This document shows, piece after piece, positions 1 through 7,646 of a stretch of 27,376 bases of DNA; positions within the stretch are counted from its first letter, which is position 1; each line of letters starts with the position of its first letter. Source of the DNA: an archaeon (GTDB taxonomy: Archaea; Asgardarchaeota; Hermodarchaeia; Hermodarchaeales; Hermodarchaeaceae). The position numbers were made by a program, and so were the translations under genes. Under the pieces are notes generated by a model that had not been told where the DNA came from, searched no databases, and was given only the letters and a program-made list of their open reading frames with translations. Location: positions 1 through 27,376 of the forward strand of contig JABXGY010000391.1 in assembly GCA_016550395.1 (NCBI GenBank), in the 5' to 3' direction.

Positions 1-618
1 AAAGCAATCCGTGTGGCTGCTGCCTGTTTGTTGTTAGCTCAAAATCCGGTTCTGTCGGTGAATGGGAATGTTGCCGCACTTGTTCCGAAGGAGTTAGTAA
101 AACTAGCTAAGATTTCAGGTGCAAAATTGGAAATTAACTTGTATCACCGATCTAAAAAACGAGAAGATGCTATTGTCAAGGTGCTCCGTAGTGCAGGTGC
201 TAAGGAAATCTATGGAACAAATATGAAGTTTCATGAGACGATTCCTGAAATATACAGTAATCGAAGGGTGGTTGACCATCGGGGATTGTTTATTGCTGAT
301 TCCGTTTTTGTTCCCCTCGAGGATGGTGACCGAACAGAAGGTTTAGTAAAACTTGGTAAGCAAGTGATTACCGTTGATTTGAATCCATTATCACGCACAG
401 CGCAAATGGCAACAATTACAATTGTAGATAACGTTGTGCGCGCATTACCATTGATGATTGAGTTTTGTAAAGAGTTGCGAAATGAAGCTGAGGAGAGCCT
501 TCGAACAATTACTAATAACTTTGATAATCGAGAAAATCTCTCTGAAGCTATTCAATTGATAAATGAACGACTAACAACCTTGGCAAACACTAAGACCATT
601 CAAACAACGGGGGAATAA
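1..618 (+). CDS. 4-phosphopantoate--beta-alanine ligase (archaeal phosphopantothenate synthetase), 5' end outside window
   Basis: Partial gene: the frame is open from base 1, so the true start lies upstream. The family (archaeal PPS, formerly DUF137/COG1701) condenses 4-phosphopantoate with beta-alanine using ATP, replacing the bacterial pantothenate synthetase/kinase order. Recognisable are the conserved NPVLSVNGNVAAL block near the window start, the PLEDGDRTEGLVKLGK block about residue 100, and the DLNPLSRTAQMATITIVDN block after it, in the right order. The last ~50 residues are a helical, charged tail. The stop is 4 bp before panE, and panB and coaBC follow, so this is one CoA operon. Pantoate kinase, the preceding archaeal enzyme, is not in the window and may lie upstream. 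Identification is by remembered family motifs and context. Confidence 0.9.
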   Translation, partial: KAIRVAAACLLLAQNPVLSVNGNVAALVPKELVKLAKISGAKLEINLYHRSKKREDAIVKVLRSAGAKEIYGTNMKFHETIPEIYSNRRVVDHRGLFIADSVFVPLEDGDRTEGLVKLGKQVITVDLNPLSRTAQMATITIVDNVVRALPLMIEFCKELRNEAEESLRTITNNFDNRENLSEAIQLINERLTTLANTKTIQTTGE

Positions 619-622
619 TTCC

Positions 623-1522
623 ATGACATTCAATAAGATAATTATCCTTGGTGCCGGAGCAATTGGATCCGCTTATGGAGCCCTTCTATCACGTGTCAAG
701 CACGTGACACTGGTGGGACGAGAAGCTCACATGAATGCAATAGCAAAAAACGGCCTAACGATACTCGGTGATGGAGCTGGTACTTATACTAACAACATCG
801 AAACAGCAACCGAGATAACGGAAATCCCAGCTGAAACACTTCTTATTATCTGCGTGAAGGCCAATGATTTACATGATTCGCTTTGCGCAATCCAACCATT
901 GATTCGGGATGATACTGTACTGTTATTGTTACAGAACGGATTAGGAATCAAAGAAATTGCTCGGAAAGCAGTCAAGGGACGGGGAACAATTGTTCGTGGA
1001 ATAGTAGGTATGGGATCTGAGGTCCTTGACTCTGGTCGCATCATTGTTTCATTGAATTTTACTTTTTTCGATTCAGATGAAGCTTCCAAACAGATTATTC
1101 AAGTCTTTCAATCAAGTGGATTAGATGTAGCAATCTCAGATTCCTTCTTAGTTGATCTATGGCGAAAGGTAGCAATTAATTGTGTTACGAATTCATTAAG
1201 TGCCATTTTGGGAGTTTATACCTACCAGCTACTTTCTCCACATTTAGCAGAGCTCCGATACAACATCGTTAATGAGTGTAAAACCGTGGGAGCCGCAGAA
1301 GGAGTGGAGTTGGATTTCAGTGTACTTGAGACAATGGAGCAAGCTCTGCCCAAGTATAAGAATCGAACTTCGATGCTCCAAGATATTCACCGTGGAAGAA
1401 GAACAGAGATTGAGTTTCTAAACGGGAAAATTGTGGAACTAGGAAAAAGGCACAATATTCCTACCCCTGTGAATGAGTGTTTAACTCAGTTAGTCCGGTT
1501 CAAGGAGAGTGTTCAGGAATGA
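623..1522 (+). CDS. panE: 2-dehydropantoate 2-reductase (ketopantoate reductase)
   Basis: Reduces 2-dehydropantoate to pantoate with NAD(P)H in CoA synthesis. The 299-aa length is normal. An N-terminal Rossmann fold is shown by GAGAIGSAYGALL (about residues 10-22). The second, helical ApbA_C domain carries the catalytic lysine in LWRKVAINCVTNSLSAI (K182), and the C-terminal NRTSMLQDIHRGRRTEIEFLNG block is the substrate-binding signature with its conserved Ser and Glu. The start is ATG at 623, 4 bp after the preceding stop. The gene ends by overlapping the panB start in an ATGA overlap (1519-1522), which implies translational coupling. Fold and neighbours agree. Confidence 0.93.
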   Translation: MTFNKIIILGAGAIGSAYGALLSRVKHVTLVGREAHMNAIAKNGLTILGDGAGTYTNNIETATEITEIPAETLLIICVKANDLHDSLCAIQPLIRDDTVLLLLQNGLGIKEIARKAVKGRGTIVRGIVGMGSEVLDSGRIIVSLNFTFFDSDEASKQIIQVFQSSGLDVAISDSFLVDLWRKVAINCVTNSLSAILGVYTYQLLSPHLAELRYNIVNECKTVGAAEGVELDFSVLETMEQALPKYKNRTSMLQDIHRGRRTEIEFLNGKIVELGKRHNIPTPVNECLTQLVRFKESVQE

Positions 1523-2289
1523 ACGTTGAAGAAATTCGTGCTTTGAAAGAAAAACGAAAGATCACTATGCTCACTGCTTACGATTTTCAGATAGCGAGAA
1601 TCCTTGACGAAATTGAAGTTGACATGATTTTAGTAGGAGATAGTTTGGGAATGGTATTCCAAGGTAATCCTGATACAAAAAAAGTCACAATGACTGCAAT
1701 GCTATATCATACACGTGCAGTAGCTAAGGGAGTAAAAAATACCCTAATTGTCTCTGATATGCCGATTCATAGTTATGATACCCCTGAAGAAGCATTATCA
1801 AATGCTAAAGAGTTACTTGACGCGGGAGCTCATGCAGTAAAAATTGAAGGAAACCAGCCTACAGTAGTCGAAGTACTCATGAAAAATAATATCCCTGTTA
1901 TGGGACATGTTGGCTTATTGCCACAAACGGCGGAAAAATATCGCGTACAAGGAAAAACTCCCCAAGAAGCGGACCAGATATGGCGAGATGCATTACAGCT
2001 AGATAAACTCGGCGTTTTTTCGATAGTTCTTGAATGTATTCCGAAGTGGCTAGCGCGGAAAATTACTCATGATGTTAAAGCACCGACTATTGGTATTGGC
2101 GCAGGAAAACACTGTGATGGACAAGTATTGGTGATCACTGAACTACTTGGATTAGTTGGAAAAGAGCCCTTGCCAAAATTTGTAAAAAAATATGCGAATT
2201 TACACGAAATAATTAGTAAAGCTGTTACCGAGTTCGTAAATGAAGTACGAATTGGCAAGTACCCCGAAAAATGTCATACGTACCATTAA
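1519..2289 (+). CDS. panB: 3-methyl-2-oxobutanoate hydroxymethyltransferase (ketopantoate hydroxymethyltransferase)
   Basis: Transfers a hydroxymethyl group from methylene-tetrahydrofolate (in archaea possibly a methanopterin-type carrier) to 2-oxoisovalerate, giving ketopantoate, the step before PanE. TIM-barrel family signatures appear in order: MLTAYDF near residue 17, metal-binding GDSLGM near 41, DMPIHSY near 80, KIEG near 112, MGHVGLLPQ near 133, the VLE catalytic glutamate near 178, and GIGAG near 197. The ATG at 1519 (256 aa) overlaps the panE stop; AAGGAG at 1502-1507 lies 11 bp upstream. A longer in-frame TTG start at 1477 is possible but would add residues unlike the family. Length and motif set are canonical. 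Confidence 0.94.
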   Translation: MNVEEIRALKEKRKITMLTAYDFQIARILDEIEVDMILVGDSLGMVFQGNPDTKKVTMTAMLYHTRAVAKGVKNTLIVSDMPIHSYDTPEEALSNAKELLDAGAHAVKIEGNQPTVVEVLMKNNIPVMGHVGLLPQTAEKYRVQGKTPQEADQIWRDALQLDKLGVFSIVLECIPKWLARKITHDVKAPTIGIGAGKHCDGQVLVITELLGLVGKEPLPKFVKKYANLHEIISKAVTEFVNEVRIGKYPEKCHTYH

Positions 2290-2324
2290 GAAGGAGAAAT
2301 GAAACAAAACTAGATGTGGTGATA

Positions 2325-3584
2325 ATGAAAAGCAACAAACATCCCTCAAGGGACATTGTTGAGTCCTTGGGAACTGAACTTCGTGAAAAAAAAATAGTTT
2401 TAGGAATTACTGGAAGTGTCGCTGCGGTTCAGAGTCCTGAGATAGCACGCCTGTTGATGCGACACGGGGCAGAGGTTGTGGTTGTATTTTCTGAGGCGGC
2501 TCATCTCATTATCCATCCATATCTCATGGAATGGGCGACAGGTAATCCGGTGGTTACTGAATTAACGGGTAAGATCGAACATGTCGCTCTGGCTGGTGAT
2601 CATTCAGAAAAAGCGGATTTGATTCTGGTTGCACCTGCAACGGCTAATACGATATCCAAGATAGCGATGGGTATTGATGATACTCCTGTAACATCAACGG
2701 TTACTACTGCATTTGGGGCAGGAATTCCAATAATGATTGTTCCTGCAATGCATGCGTCCATGTATAAACACCCAATTCTTCAAGAGAACATCGAAAAGCT
2801 AGAGGGATTAGGAGTTATATTTGTTGGTCCACGCATAGAGGAAGACAAAGCAAAGATTGCTACACCAACTGAAGTGGTTTCCACCATTATCAAAAAACTT
2901 GGAACGAAACATGATTTCACACACAAACGAATTTTAATCACTGCAGGACCAACGGTCGAATATATTGATCCTGTACGGATTGTAACAAGTAAAAGTTCAG
3001 GACGAATGGGGATAGAATTAGTGAGAGCATCTTATGAACGAGGCGCTGATGTTACCCTTGTTTATGGCCGTGGATCACTTTCTCCACCAAAAGGGGTGAA
3101 GGTTATACATGTTGATACGACTCAAGAGATGTATGACGCCGTCGCATCTGAGCTAAAAGCTGAATCTTTTGATGTAGTAATTGCTGCTGCAGCAGTTGCG
3201 GATTGGACGCCTAAAAAACCACGGAAAATAAAAGTGCCTACAGAAAAAGCTGCCACGCTTTCAGTAACATTCCAACCAACTCCAAAAATTGTTGACGCAA
3301 TAAAAAAATGGCAAAAAACAACCTATCTTGTACTTTTCAAAGCTGAACACTCTGTTTCAAACGAAGAATTGATTGCCAGAGCACACCGACGATTAAAAAA
3401 AGCAAAAGCGGATTTGATAGTGGCTAATGATGTGGGTCGACCAGGAGTCGGATTTGGTACAGAGACCAATGAGCTATTCGTAATTGATTCAGAGAAAAAA
3501 GCAGTTCATATTCCAAAGACCCTTAAAATGAAAGCCTCACACAAAATTTTAGATATTATTAGGAAACGAATAGCTAAGAGATGA
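2325..3584 (+). CDS. coaBC: Bifunctional phosphopantothenoylcysteine decarboxylase/phosphopantothenate--cysteine ligase
   Basis: Makes 4'-phosphopantetheine: the C-terminal CoaB half ligates cysteine to phosphopantothenate and the N-terminal FMN-dependent CoaC half decarboxylates it. CoaC signatures: GITGS (27-31), active-site His in HVALAG (H86), PATANTISKIA, and PAMHASM (140-146, the archaeal PAMH form). CoaB signatures: ITAGPT near residue 205, the SGRMG substrate loop, AAAVADW, the FKAEHS block and LIVANDVG (NTP/CTP binding). The 419-aa length fits a fused Dfp. I chose ATG 2325. An upstream in-frame ATG at 2271 would overlap panB by 19 bp and add 18 poorly conserved, basic residues; GTG 2316/2319 are further options. 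GGAG at 2293-2296 is rather distant. Confidence 0.92.
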   Translation: MKSNKHPSRDIVESLGTELREKKIVLGITGSVAAVQSPEIARLLMRHGAEVVVVFSEAAHLIIHPYLMEWATGNPVVTELTGKIEHVALAGDHSEKADLILVAPATANTISKIAMGIDDTPVTSTVTTAFGAGIPIMIVPAMHASMYKHPILQENIEKLEGLGVIFVGPRIEEDKAKIATPTEVVSTIIKKLGTKHDFTHKRILITAGPTVEYIDPVRIVTSKSSGRMGIELVRASYERGADVTLVYGRGSLSPPKGVKVIHVDTTQEMYDAVASELKAESFDVVIAAAAVADWTPKKPRKIKVPTEKAATLSVTFQPTPKIVDAIKKWQKTTYLVLFKAEHSVSNEELIARAHRRLKKAKADLIVANDVGRPGVGFGTETNELFVIDSEKKAVHIPKTLKMKASHKILDIIRKRIAKR

Positions 3585-3588
3585 AAAT

Positions 3589-4629
3589 TTAGTCGTCTAA
3601 GGGTTTTTCTAGAGCAGCCCACAAAGCATCTTCACTAGTGTGCTGAAGTCGAGTCTCTGAGCCATCTGGTTCTACAATATTCCGTATTGAAGCATCCTTT
3701 ACTAGGTGTCCAATAATTGAAACAGAAATTCCAGCTTGTTCGAGAGTCTGAATGAGCTCTTTTACCTTATTGGATTTAACAGCCATAATCATTGCTCCGC
3801 TAGCAATCAAATTGAGAGGATTGATATCAAATATTTGACAAATTTGCTGCGTTTCCTCATGAATAACTAACCCTTTACGTTGAACAACAAAACCAACTCC
3901 AGAGGCATCAGCGATTTCATGAAGCCCGTTAGCGACTCCACCTTCAGTAGGGTCATGCATAGCCGTTACCGCCTTCAGCGCCATGGCTTTCAAAGCTTCG
4001 GGAACAACACTTAATCTGTCAATAAACTGCTGTGCACGATCTACTATACTCCTTCCAAGTTTAACACGAAGCTGAGCAGCGCGTTCTGCAGCCAGAATCG
4101 CGGTTCCTTCTATTCCCACACCCTTGGTAAGTATGAGGATATTTCCTGGTTGAGCTGCTGTTGAAGTCACATACCCTCCGTGTCCAGCAATTCCCAGCAT
4201 AAACCCAATCACAAGAGGCCTGGGTAACCCTGATGTGATTTCGGTGTGTCCGCCAATAATTGAAACATTAAGATCTTCTGCAGCTTTATGCATAGAAGTC
4301 ATAATGTCTTGTAGCAGTGACTCGTCAGAATTTTCAGGAAGAAGGATTGTTGCAAGAAACCAGCGGGGTTCAATACCAAAGGTCGCAATATCGTTGGCAC
4401 AGATGTGCAGCACATACGATCCTATCCGGCTAACGGTACCAGTAATAGGATCTGTAGTTGCAGCAATAACGTGCCGACCAACTCGGATTAATGCTGCATC
4501 ACGTCCTACACCTGGTCCATGAATCACATCCGGATCTTTTACTCCGATATATGGAAATACATGTTTCTCAAGGATTTCAGGAGGAACTTTTCCTGGTCGA
4601 AAGACTGGCATGTTATGGACACCACGCAT
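3589..4629 (-). CDS. AIR synthase-related (PurM/HypE/ThiL-like) ATP-binding protein
   Basis: Member of the PurM/HypE/SelD/ThiL superfamily, whose enzymes bind ATP and phosphorylate or dehydrate an oxygen atom. Visible are an N-terminal GPGVGRDAA block, the ATTDPITG acidic motif, IGSYVLHICANDIATFG, IGGHTEI, and the C-terminal domain MHDPTEGGVANGLHEIADASGVG, an excellent match to the HypE/AIRS C-domain. It lacks the HypE C-terminal PRxC cysteine that receives the carbamoyl group, so it is not canonical HypE; the true substrate is unknown. ATG 4629 follows GGAGG (4634-4638 on the opposite strand) with a short 4-nt spacer; an internal ATG at 4611, preceded by GGTG at 8 nt, is an alternative and fits the TATA-like box near 4646-4656 better. 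It converges on coaBC with a 4-bp gap. Confidence 0.8.
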   Translation of the reverse strand: MRGVHNMPVFRPGKVPPEILEKHVFPYIGVKDPDVIHGPGVGRDAALIRVGRHVIAATTDPITGTVSRIGSYVLHICANDIATFGIEPRWFLATILLPENSDESLLQDIMTSMHKAAEDLNVSIIGGHTEITSGLPRPLVIGFMLGIAGHGGYVTSTAAQPGNILILTKGVGIEGTAILAAERAAQLRVKLGRSIVDRAQQFIDRLSVVPEALKAMALKAVTAMHDPTEGGVANGLHEIADASGVGFVVQRKGLVIHEETQQICQIFDINPLNLIASGAMIMAVKSNKVKELIQTLEQAGISVSIIGHLVKDASIRNIVEPDGSETRLQHTSEDALWAALEKPLDD

Positions 4630-4692
4630 CAATCCTCCAGGAAAATTAGTTTAAATGTGTGTTTGTTGAGAGAGACTAGTTAGAGAAGAGGG

Positions 4693-4718
4693 AAACGCAA
4701 CATTATAAGGTGGCGTTT
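4693..4718 (+). promoter_or_regulatory. Inverted repeat flanking a TATA-like box upstream of the membrane-protein pair
   Basis: AAACGC (4693-4698) and GCGTTT (4713-4718) form a perfect 6-bp inverted repeat around ATTATAAGG (4702-4710), a TATA-like sequence about 80 bp before the ATG at 4787. This could be an operator closing over the promoter, or a chance palindrome. The rest of the gap between 4630 and 4786 holds the TATA-like box of the divergent PurM-like gene near 4646-4656 and nothing else I can name. Confidence 0.35.
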
Positions 4719-4786
4719 TAGCAAAAAGGATAGAACCTTGTGTATGAAGAAAACCCGATAGAGAGTAGTACTTTGGTTGACCTTTG

Positions 4787-5488
4787 ATGAGCCAAACAAC
4801 TAATTCACGATATGAAGATGAAACCATCTGTTGTTTCGTTTGTATTATTATTGTCTTTGGAGTCATTACTCTAATTATATCCCCAATTTTAGGAACAATA
4901 GTAACTGTCACATTATCTCTGACTATTCTTCTTGTCCTAATATTGCGTTCAAAAAAAAGCGAGGAGGCCGCCCCCGAATCCAATCACGTGCTCCCACCTC
5001 ATTCAGAAATCTTGGATTTAAATGAAAATGACAGATTTGAACCCGTGGAATCGGTTCGTGTTCGATTCCTTGATACCGATACACCAACACCTGATTCCAA
5101 GATCACTGTTATTGAAGAAAAGAAAGAAGCTCAGGTCAAAACTGAAGCCGAAAAACTTCAAGAACAAATAGCACAATTGGAGAAACGAATAAAATTACTC
5201 AACGAACAACTAGCCAAAGTGCCTTTTGCTGAACTTTCAATTGAGCCGATTACTCCTGATTCGACAGTTCCGTCGAAGGCAGAACTAGAAGGTGAGGCGG
5301 AGTTAACGGTAGTTGCAATTCAGCATTTATTAGAGACCCTTGATGAGAAGTTTGCGAAACGCGCAATTTCTGAGCAGTTATATGACCGGTTACGCGACAA
5401 GTATTTAGCAAGGATGGAGAAAGCAAAAAGGAGGAGTGAAACCTCTTCTGATCGGGGATTAAAAAAGACCAGAACAGGTGACCATTGA
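4787..5488 (+). CDS. Membrane protein with N-terminal hairpin, coiled coil and SHOCT-like C-terminus (copy 1)
   Basis: No named family recognised. The 233-aa product (ATG 4787, directly after an in-frame TTG) begins with about 13 polar residues, then a long hydrophobic stretch at about 14-53 that can form two transmembrane helices, followed by a basic RSKK stop-transfer sequence. An acidic linker leads to a coiled coil near residues 115-145 (LQEQIAQLEKRIKLLNEQL). The C-terminus has a short helical motif, LLETLDEKFAKRAISEQLYDRLRDKYLARMEK in part, resembling the SHOCT (short C-terminal) motif. The next gene, 3 bp downstream, has the same architecture, so the two are likely paralogues in one operon. 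The C-terminal motif presumably mediates assembly at the membrane; this is inference. Confidence 0.75.
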   Translation: MSQTTNSRYEDETICCFVCIIIVFGVITLIISPILGTIVTVTLSLTILLVLILRSKKSEEAAPESNHVLPPHSEILDLNENDRFEPVESVRVRFLDTDTPTPDSKITVIEEKKEAQVKTEAEKLQEQIAQLEKRIKLLNEQLAKVPFAELSIEPITPDSTVPSKAELEGEAELTVVAIQHLLETLDEKFAKRAISEQLYDRLRDKYLARMEKAKRRSETSSDRGLKKTRTGDH

Positions 5489-5491
5489 AGT

Positions 5492-6292
5492 ATGCCAAGT
5501 AAGCGCTCATCGACTATCATTGGCATCTGGGTAATTGTAGCAATTTTGATAATTGGCGATTTCTTTCTCTTTCAAGGTCTCTTACTTGATAGTTTGTTTT
5601 CAGGGTTAGGCGGTTTGTTAAATATTATGATTATCGCATTAATACCTATTATTTTTGCTAGTATTCTATTAGATCGTAGAGCTCAGCCAAGTCCTTCTGA
5701 CACTTCGAGTCGTACACCTCCTCCGGGAACCCGATCTGCATCTGGAGAACCTGTCACTAGAACTCGTCCCCAGCCACGAATTAAGCGAAGTAAACGGGCG
5801 GCTCAACTAGAAACAATCGTTGTAGAACCTGGAGAAGTAAGCAATTCTGCGCTTCAGAGCAATACTTCAATAAGCAATACCTCAAATGCCCAAGAAAGTC
5901 CTTCATCAACCGCGAGATTCCTTCGATCCCGAAGAACTCGTTCAGCGGAAGCAGAGGAAATGGATAAACAAGTTCAGGAACAACTAGACGCCCTCGAACT
6001 TGAAATGGCAAAACTCGAGGAACAACTTGAGCAGAATGGTATTACCAATTCTTCACCTAAGCAAAATTCCCAACCATCTCCCGAAACCACTTCTCCTCCC
6101 TCAAATGCTGAAGAGTCAAATACTAAACCAAACAATAGTAGTTTATCTAGTGAGGATGCCTCTTCTGAACTGCAAGCCATTGATGAACTTCTAAATAGGC
6201 TAGAGCAACGCAAAGGGAGTGGGGGAGTCGACGAGGAAACTTATCGGCGTCTCCGCGAAAAATACTTGAAACGCCGTTCCGAGCTATCTTAA
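5492..6292 (+). CDS. Membrane protein with N-terminal hairpin, coiled coil and SHOCT-like C-terminus (copy 2)
   Basis: 266 aa; ATG 5492 with GGTGA at 5477-5481 ten bases upstream. Two hydrophobic helices occupy about residues 8-30 and 35-60, followed by DRR. Then comes a low-complexity Ser/Pro/Thr/Asn/Arg-rich region (about 62-150), a coiled coil near 153-180 (EEMDKQVQEQLDALELEMAK), a second disordered Ser/Asn/Pro segment, and a C-terminal motif (LLNRLEQRKGSGGVDEETYR, then RLREKYLKRR) matching the end of the upstream gene at the shared Y-x-R-L-R-[DE]-K-Y-L-x-R pattern. It looks like a diverged tandem duplicate whose linker has expanded. Function unknown; a membrane-anchored oligomeric scaffold is a reasonable guess from the architecture only. 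Confidence 0.75.
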   Translation: MPSKRSSTIIGIWVIVAILIIGDFFLFQGLLLDSLFSGLGGLLNIMIIALIPIIFASILLDRRAQPSPSDTSSRTPPPGTRSASGEPVTRTRPQPRIKRSKRAAQLETIVVEPGEVSNSALQSNTSISNTSNAQESPSSTARFLRSRRTRSAEAEEMDKQVQEQLDALELEMAKLEEQLEQNGITNSSPKQNSQPSPETTSPPSNAEESNTKPNNSSLSSEDASSELQAIDELLNRLEQRKGSGGVDEETYRRLREKYLKRRSELS

Positions 6293-6307
6293 TCTATCTT
6301 AATACAA

Positions 6308-6338
6308 GGCATTACTAATTCAGTAGGAGTTAGTAGCC
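6308..6338. terminator. Possible bidirectional terminator hairpin between convergent genes
   Basis: GGC-AT-TACTAA (6308-6318) pairs with TTAGTA-GCC (6330-6338), a 9-bp stem with a 2-nt bulge and an 11-nt loop. It lies between the stop of the second membrane gene and the stop of the convergent amidohydrolase (6293-6387). Archaeal termination relies mainly on T tracts, and T-rich sequence is only modest here, so this is a weak call. Confidence 0.35.
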
Positions 6339-6387
6339 TCATATTAATTTCTGGGTTTGAGGTTTGATTCCCTGCAGGTTCTAAATA

Positions 6388-7167
6388 CTATAATTCTTTA
6401 CGTCGATACTTCAATAAAGGAAGGCTTTTTCGGACATCTACAATCTCATTGAGATTAATCTCAGCATCAATCAACTGAGGTTTATCATTTGCTTGAGCAA
6501 TGGTAATCCCTTCTGGATTGACAATGGCGCTTCGTCCACCGAATAGATGTTTACCATCACTTCCCACTCGATTGCAGCCAACCACAAAAACTTGGTTTTC
6601 TATTGCTCTCGCTCGTAATAATGTCGCCCAAACAGCAATACGTTCTGCTGGAAATTCCGCTGGACAAAAAATCACCTGAGCACCATTTATGGCTAGTGTT
6701 CGCGCTATTTCAGGAAACCGGAGATCAAAACAAATCATCACACCAAAAAGACCAAATCCTGTTTTAAAAATTGGAGTTTCAGATCCAGCAGATAAATACT
6801 GATTTTCTTCAAATGGAGGAAATAATTGCACTTTATCATAGAATCCGAGTAATTTACCATCCTTGCCAATCAGATGACATGTATTGAAGATATCTTGACC
6901 TCGTTTTTCTAAAATACTTCCCGCAACTAAGAAAATACGGAATCGGCCAGCTAAGTCACAGAGAAGCTCAATAGAATGCCCCTTTGGCGACTCACCAAGT
7001 TCGTTAGCCTTTTCCAAACAGTAGCCAGTAGTGAATAATTCAGGTAGTACTAATACGTCTACTTTCCGGCTTGCCGCTTCTTTCACCATTTGAACTGCGG
7101 TTTCGAAATTTACTTCTTTGTCCCCGAGGGCAATATCCATTTGTGCACAAGCAACACGAAACTCCAT
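6388..7167 (-). CDS. Carbon-nitrogen hydrolase (nitrilase superfamily amidohydrolase)
   Basis: 259-aa cytosolic amidase of the nitrilase superfamily. The full catalytic triad is visible: Glu43 in VLVLPELFTTGY, Lys112 in FYDKVQLFPP, and the nucleophile Cys146 in MICFDLRFPE. Further family blocks are GLFGVMICFD, ARAIENQVFVVGCNRVG and the GGRSAIVNPEG region. These fit the omega-amidase / N-carbamoyl-putrescine amidase / predicted amidohydrolase subgroup, but substrate cannot be read from sequence. The start ATG at 7167 lies about 25-33 bp downstream (on this strand) of a TATA-like GTTTTAAGAA (7191-7200 on the + strand), suggesting a very short leader or leaderless mRNA. It converges on the membrane pair and is divergent from the next gene. 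Confidence 0.9.
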   Translation of the reverse strand: MEFRVACAQMDIALGDKEVNFETAVQMVKEAASRKVDVLVLPELFTTGYCLEKANELGESPKGHSIELLCDLAGRFRIFLVAGSILEKRGQDIFNTCHLIGKDGKLLGFYDKVQLFPPFEENQYLSAGSETPIFKTGFGLFGVMICFDLRFPEIARTLAINGAQVIFCPAEFPAERIAVWATLLRARAIENQVFVVGCNRVGSDGKHLFGGRSAIVNPEGITIAQANDKPQLIDAEINLNEIVDVRKSLPLLKYRRKEL

Positions 7168-7190
7168 GGCAAACTAGGACCTAAACAAGC

Positions 7191-7200
7191 TTTCTTAAAA
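7191..7200 (-). promoter_or_regulatory. TATA-like box for the amidohydrolase
   Basis: On the minus strand GTTTTAAGAA sits about 25-33 bp before the ATG at 7167, the classical archaeal TATA distance for a near-leaderless transcript. No Shine-Dalgarno sequence precedes the ATG, in keeping with that. Confidence 0.45.
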
Positions 7201-7272
7201 CTGCTGGTACTAAGATTCAATCAAGCAAAGCCTTTATCTTTTGGATACAATTAAGACGCAGAGCTGATAATC

Positions 7273-7629
7273 TTGACAGACCTCGACATCAAACCTGCTG
7301 TCCGCATGAAAATCAAAGATCTCAATAACCTAGTACGCTTAGTACATTTCTGGGCAGTTCGCGAACGGACCGCCACCATCCTACACTTCAAAAAGGGAAA
7401 CAAACACATCATGGGGACAACTACTACAATACCAGCATATTATAACCTTGAAGGGCTTCCTCTGTTTTTGTATGTAGAGCTTGACAAGGGACCAAAAGGA
7501 CCATTTATTAAGTACAAGTCAGATCCGGAGGAGCAATGGGATTATGCTTCAGGGACTTTTGATCGTAAGTGGCTTTACATTCCTCTGATTGAATTGTCAG
7601 AGGTGCCTGCGTTCCTTCGCAACGTCTAG
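7273..7629 (+). CDS. Conserved-looking hypothetical protein, 118 aa
   Basis: Family not recognised. The protein is soluble, with no membrane segment or signal peptide, and mixes short beta-prone and aromatic-rich stretches (HFWAVRERTATILHFKKGN, AYYNLEGLPLFLYVEL, KWLYIPLIELSEVPAFL), which looks like a compact alpha/beta fold. Lys/Gly-rich KGPKGPFIKYKSDP in the middle could be a loop or ligand site. The start is uncertain: TTG 7273 is the first usable codon after an in-frame stop at 7252; ATG 7306 would give 107 aa. Neither has a strong ribosome site; a weak TTTATC box near 7233 suits TTG. It is divergent from the amidohydrolase and converges on the membrane protein with a 17-bp gap. Confidence 0.65.
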   Translation: MTDLDIKPAVRMKIKDLNNLVRLVHFWAVRERTATILHFKKGNKHIMGTTTTIPAYYNLEGLPLFLYVELDKGPKGPFIKYKSDPEEQWDYASGTFDRKWLYIPLIELSEVPAFLRNV

Positions 7630-7646
7630 CCGATCTTGACTTGTTC

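Noticed and set aside
784..1089. Minus-strand frame within panE
   Set aside because: Covers the conserved reductase core; no support for a second gene.
3589..4629. Calling this gene hypE
   Set aside because: The C-terminal cysteine typical of HypE is absent and no hydrogenase maturation gene is nearby, so only a superfamily name is justified.
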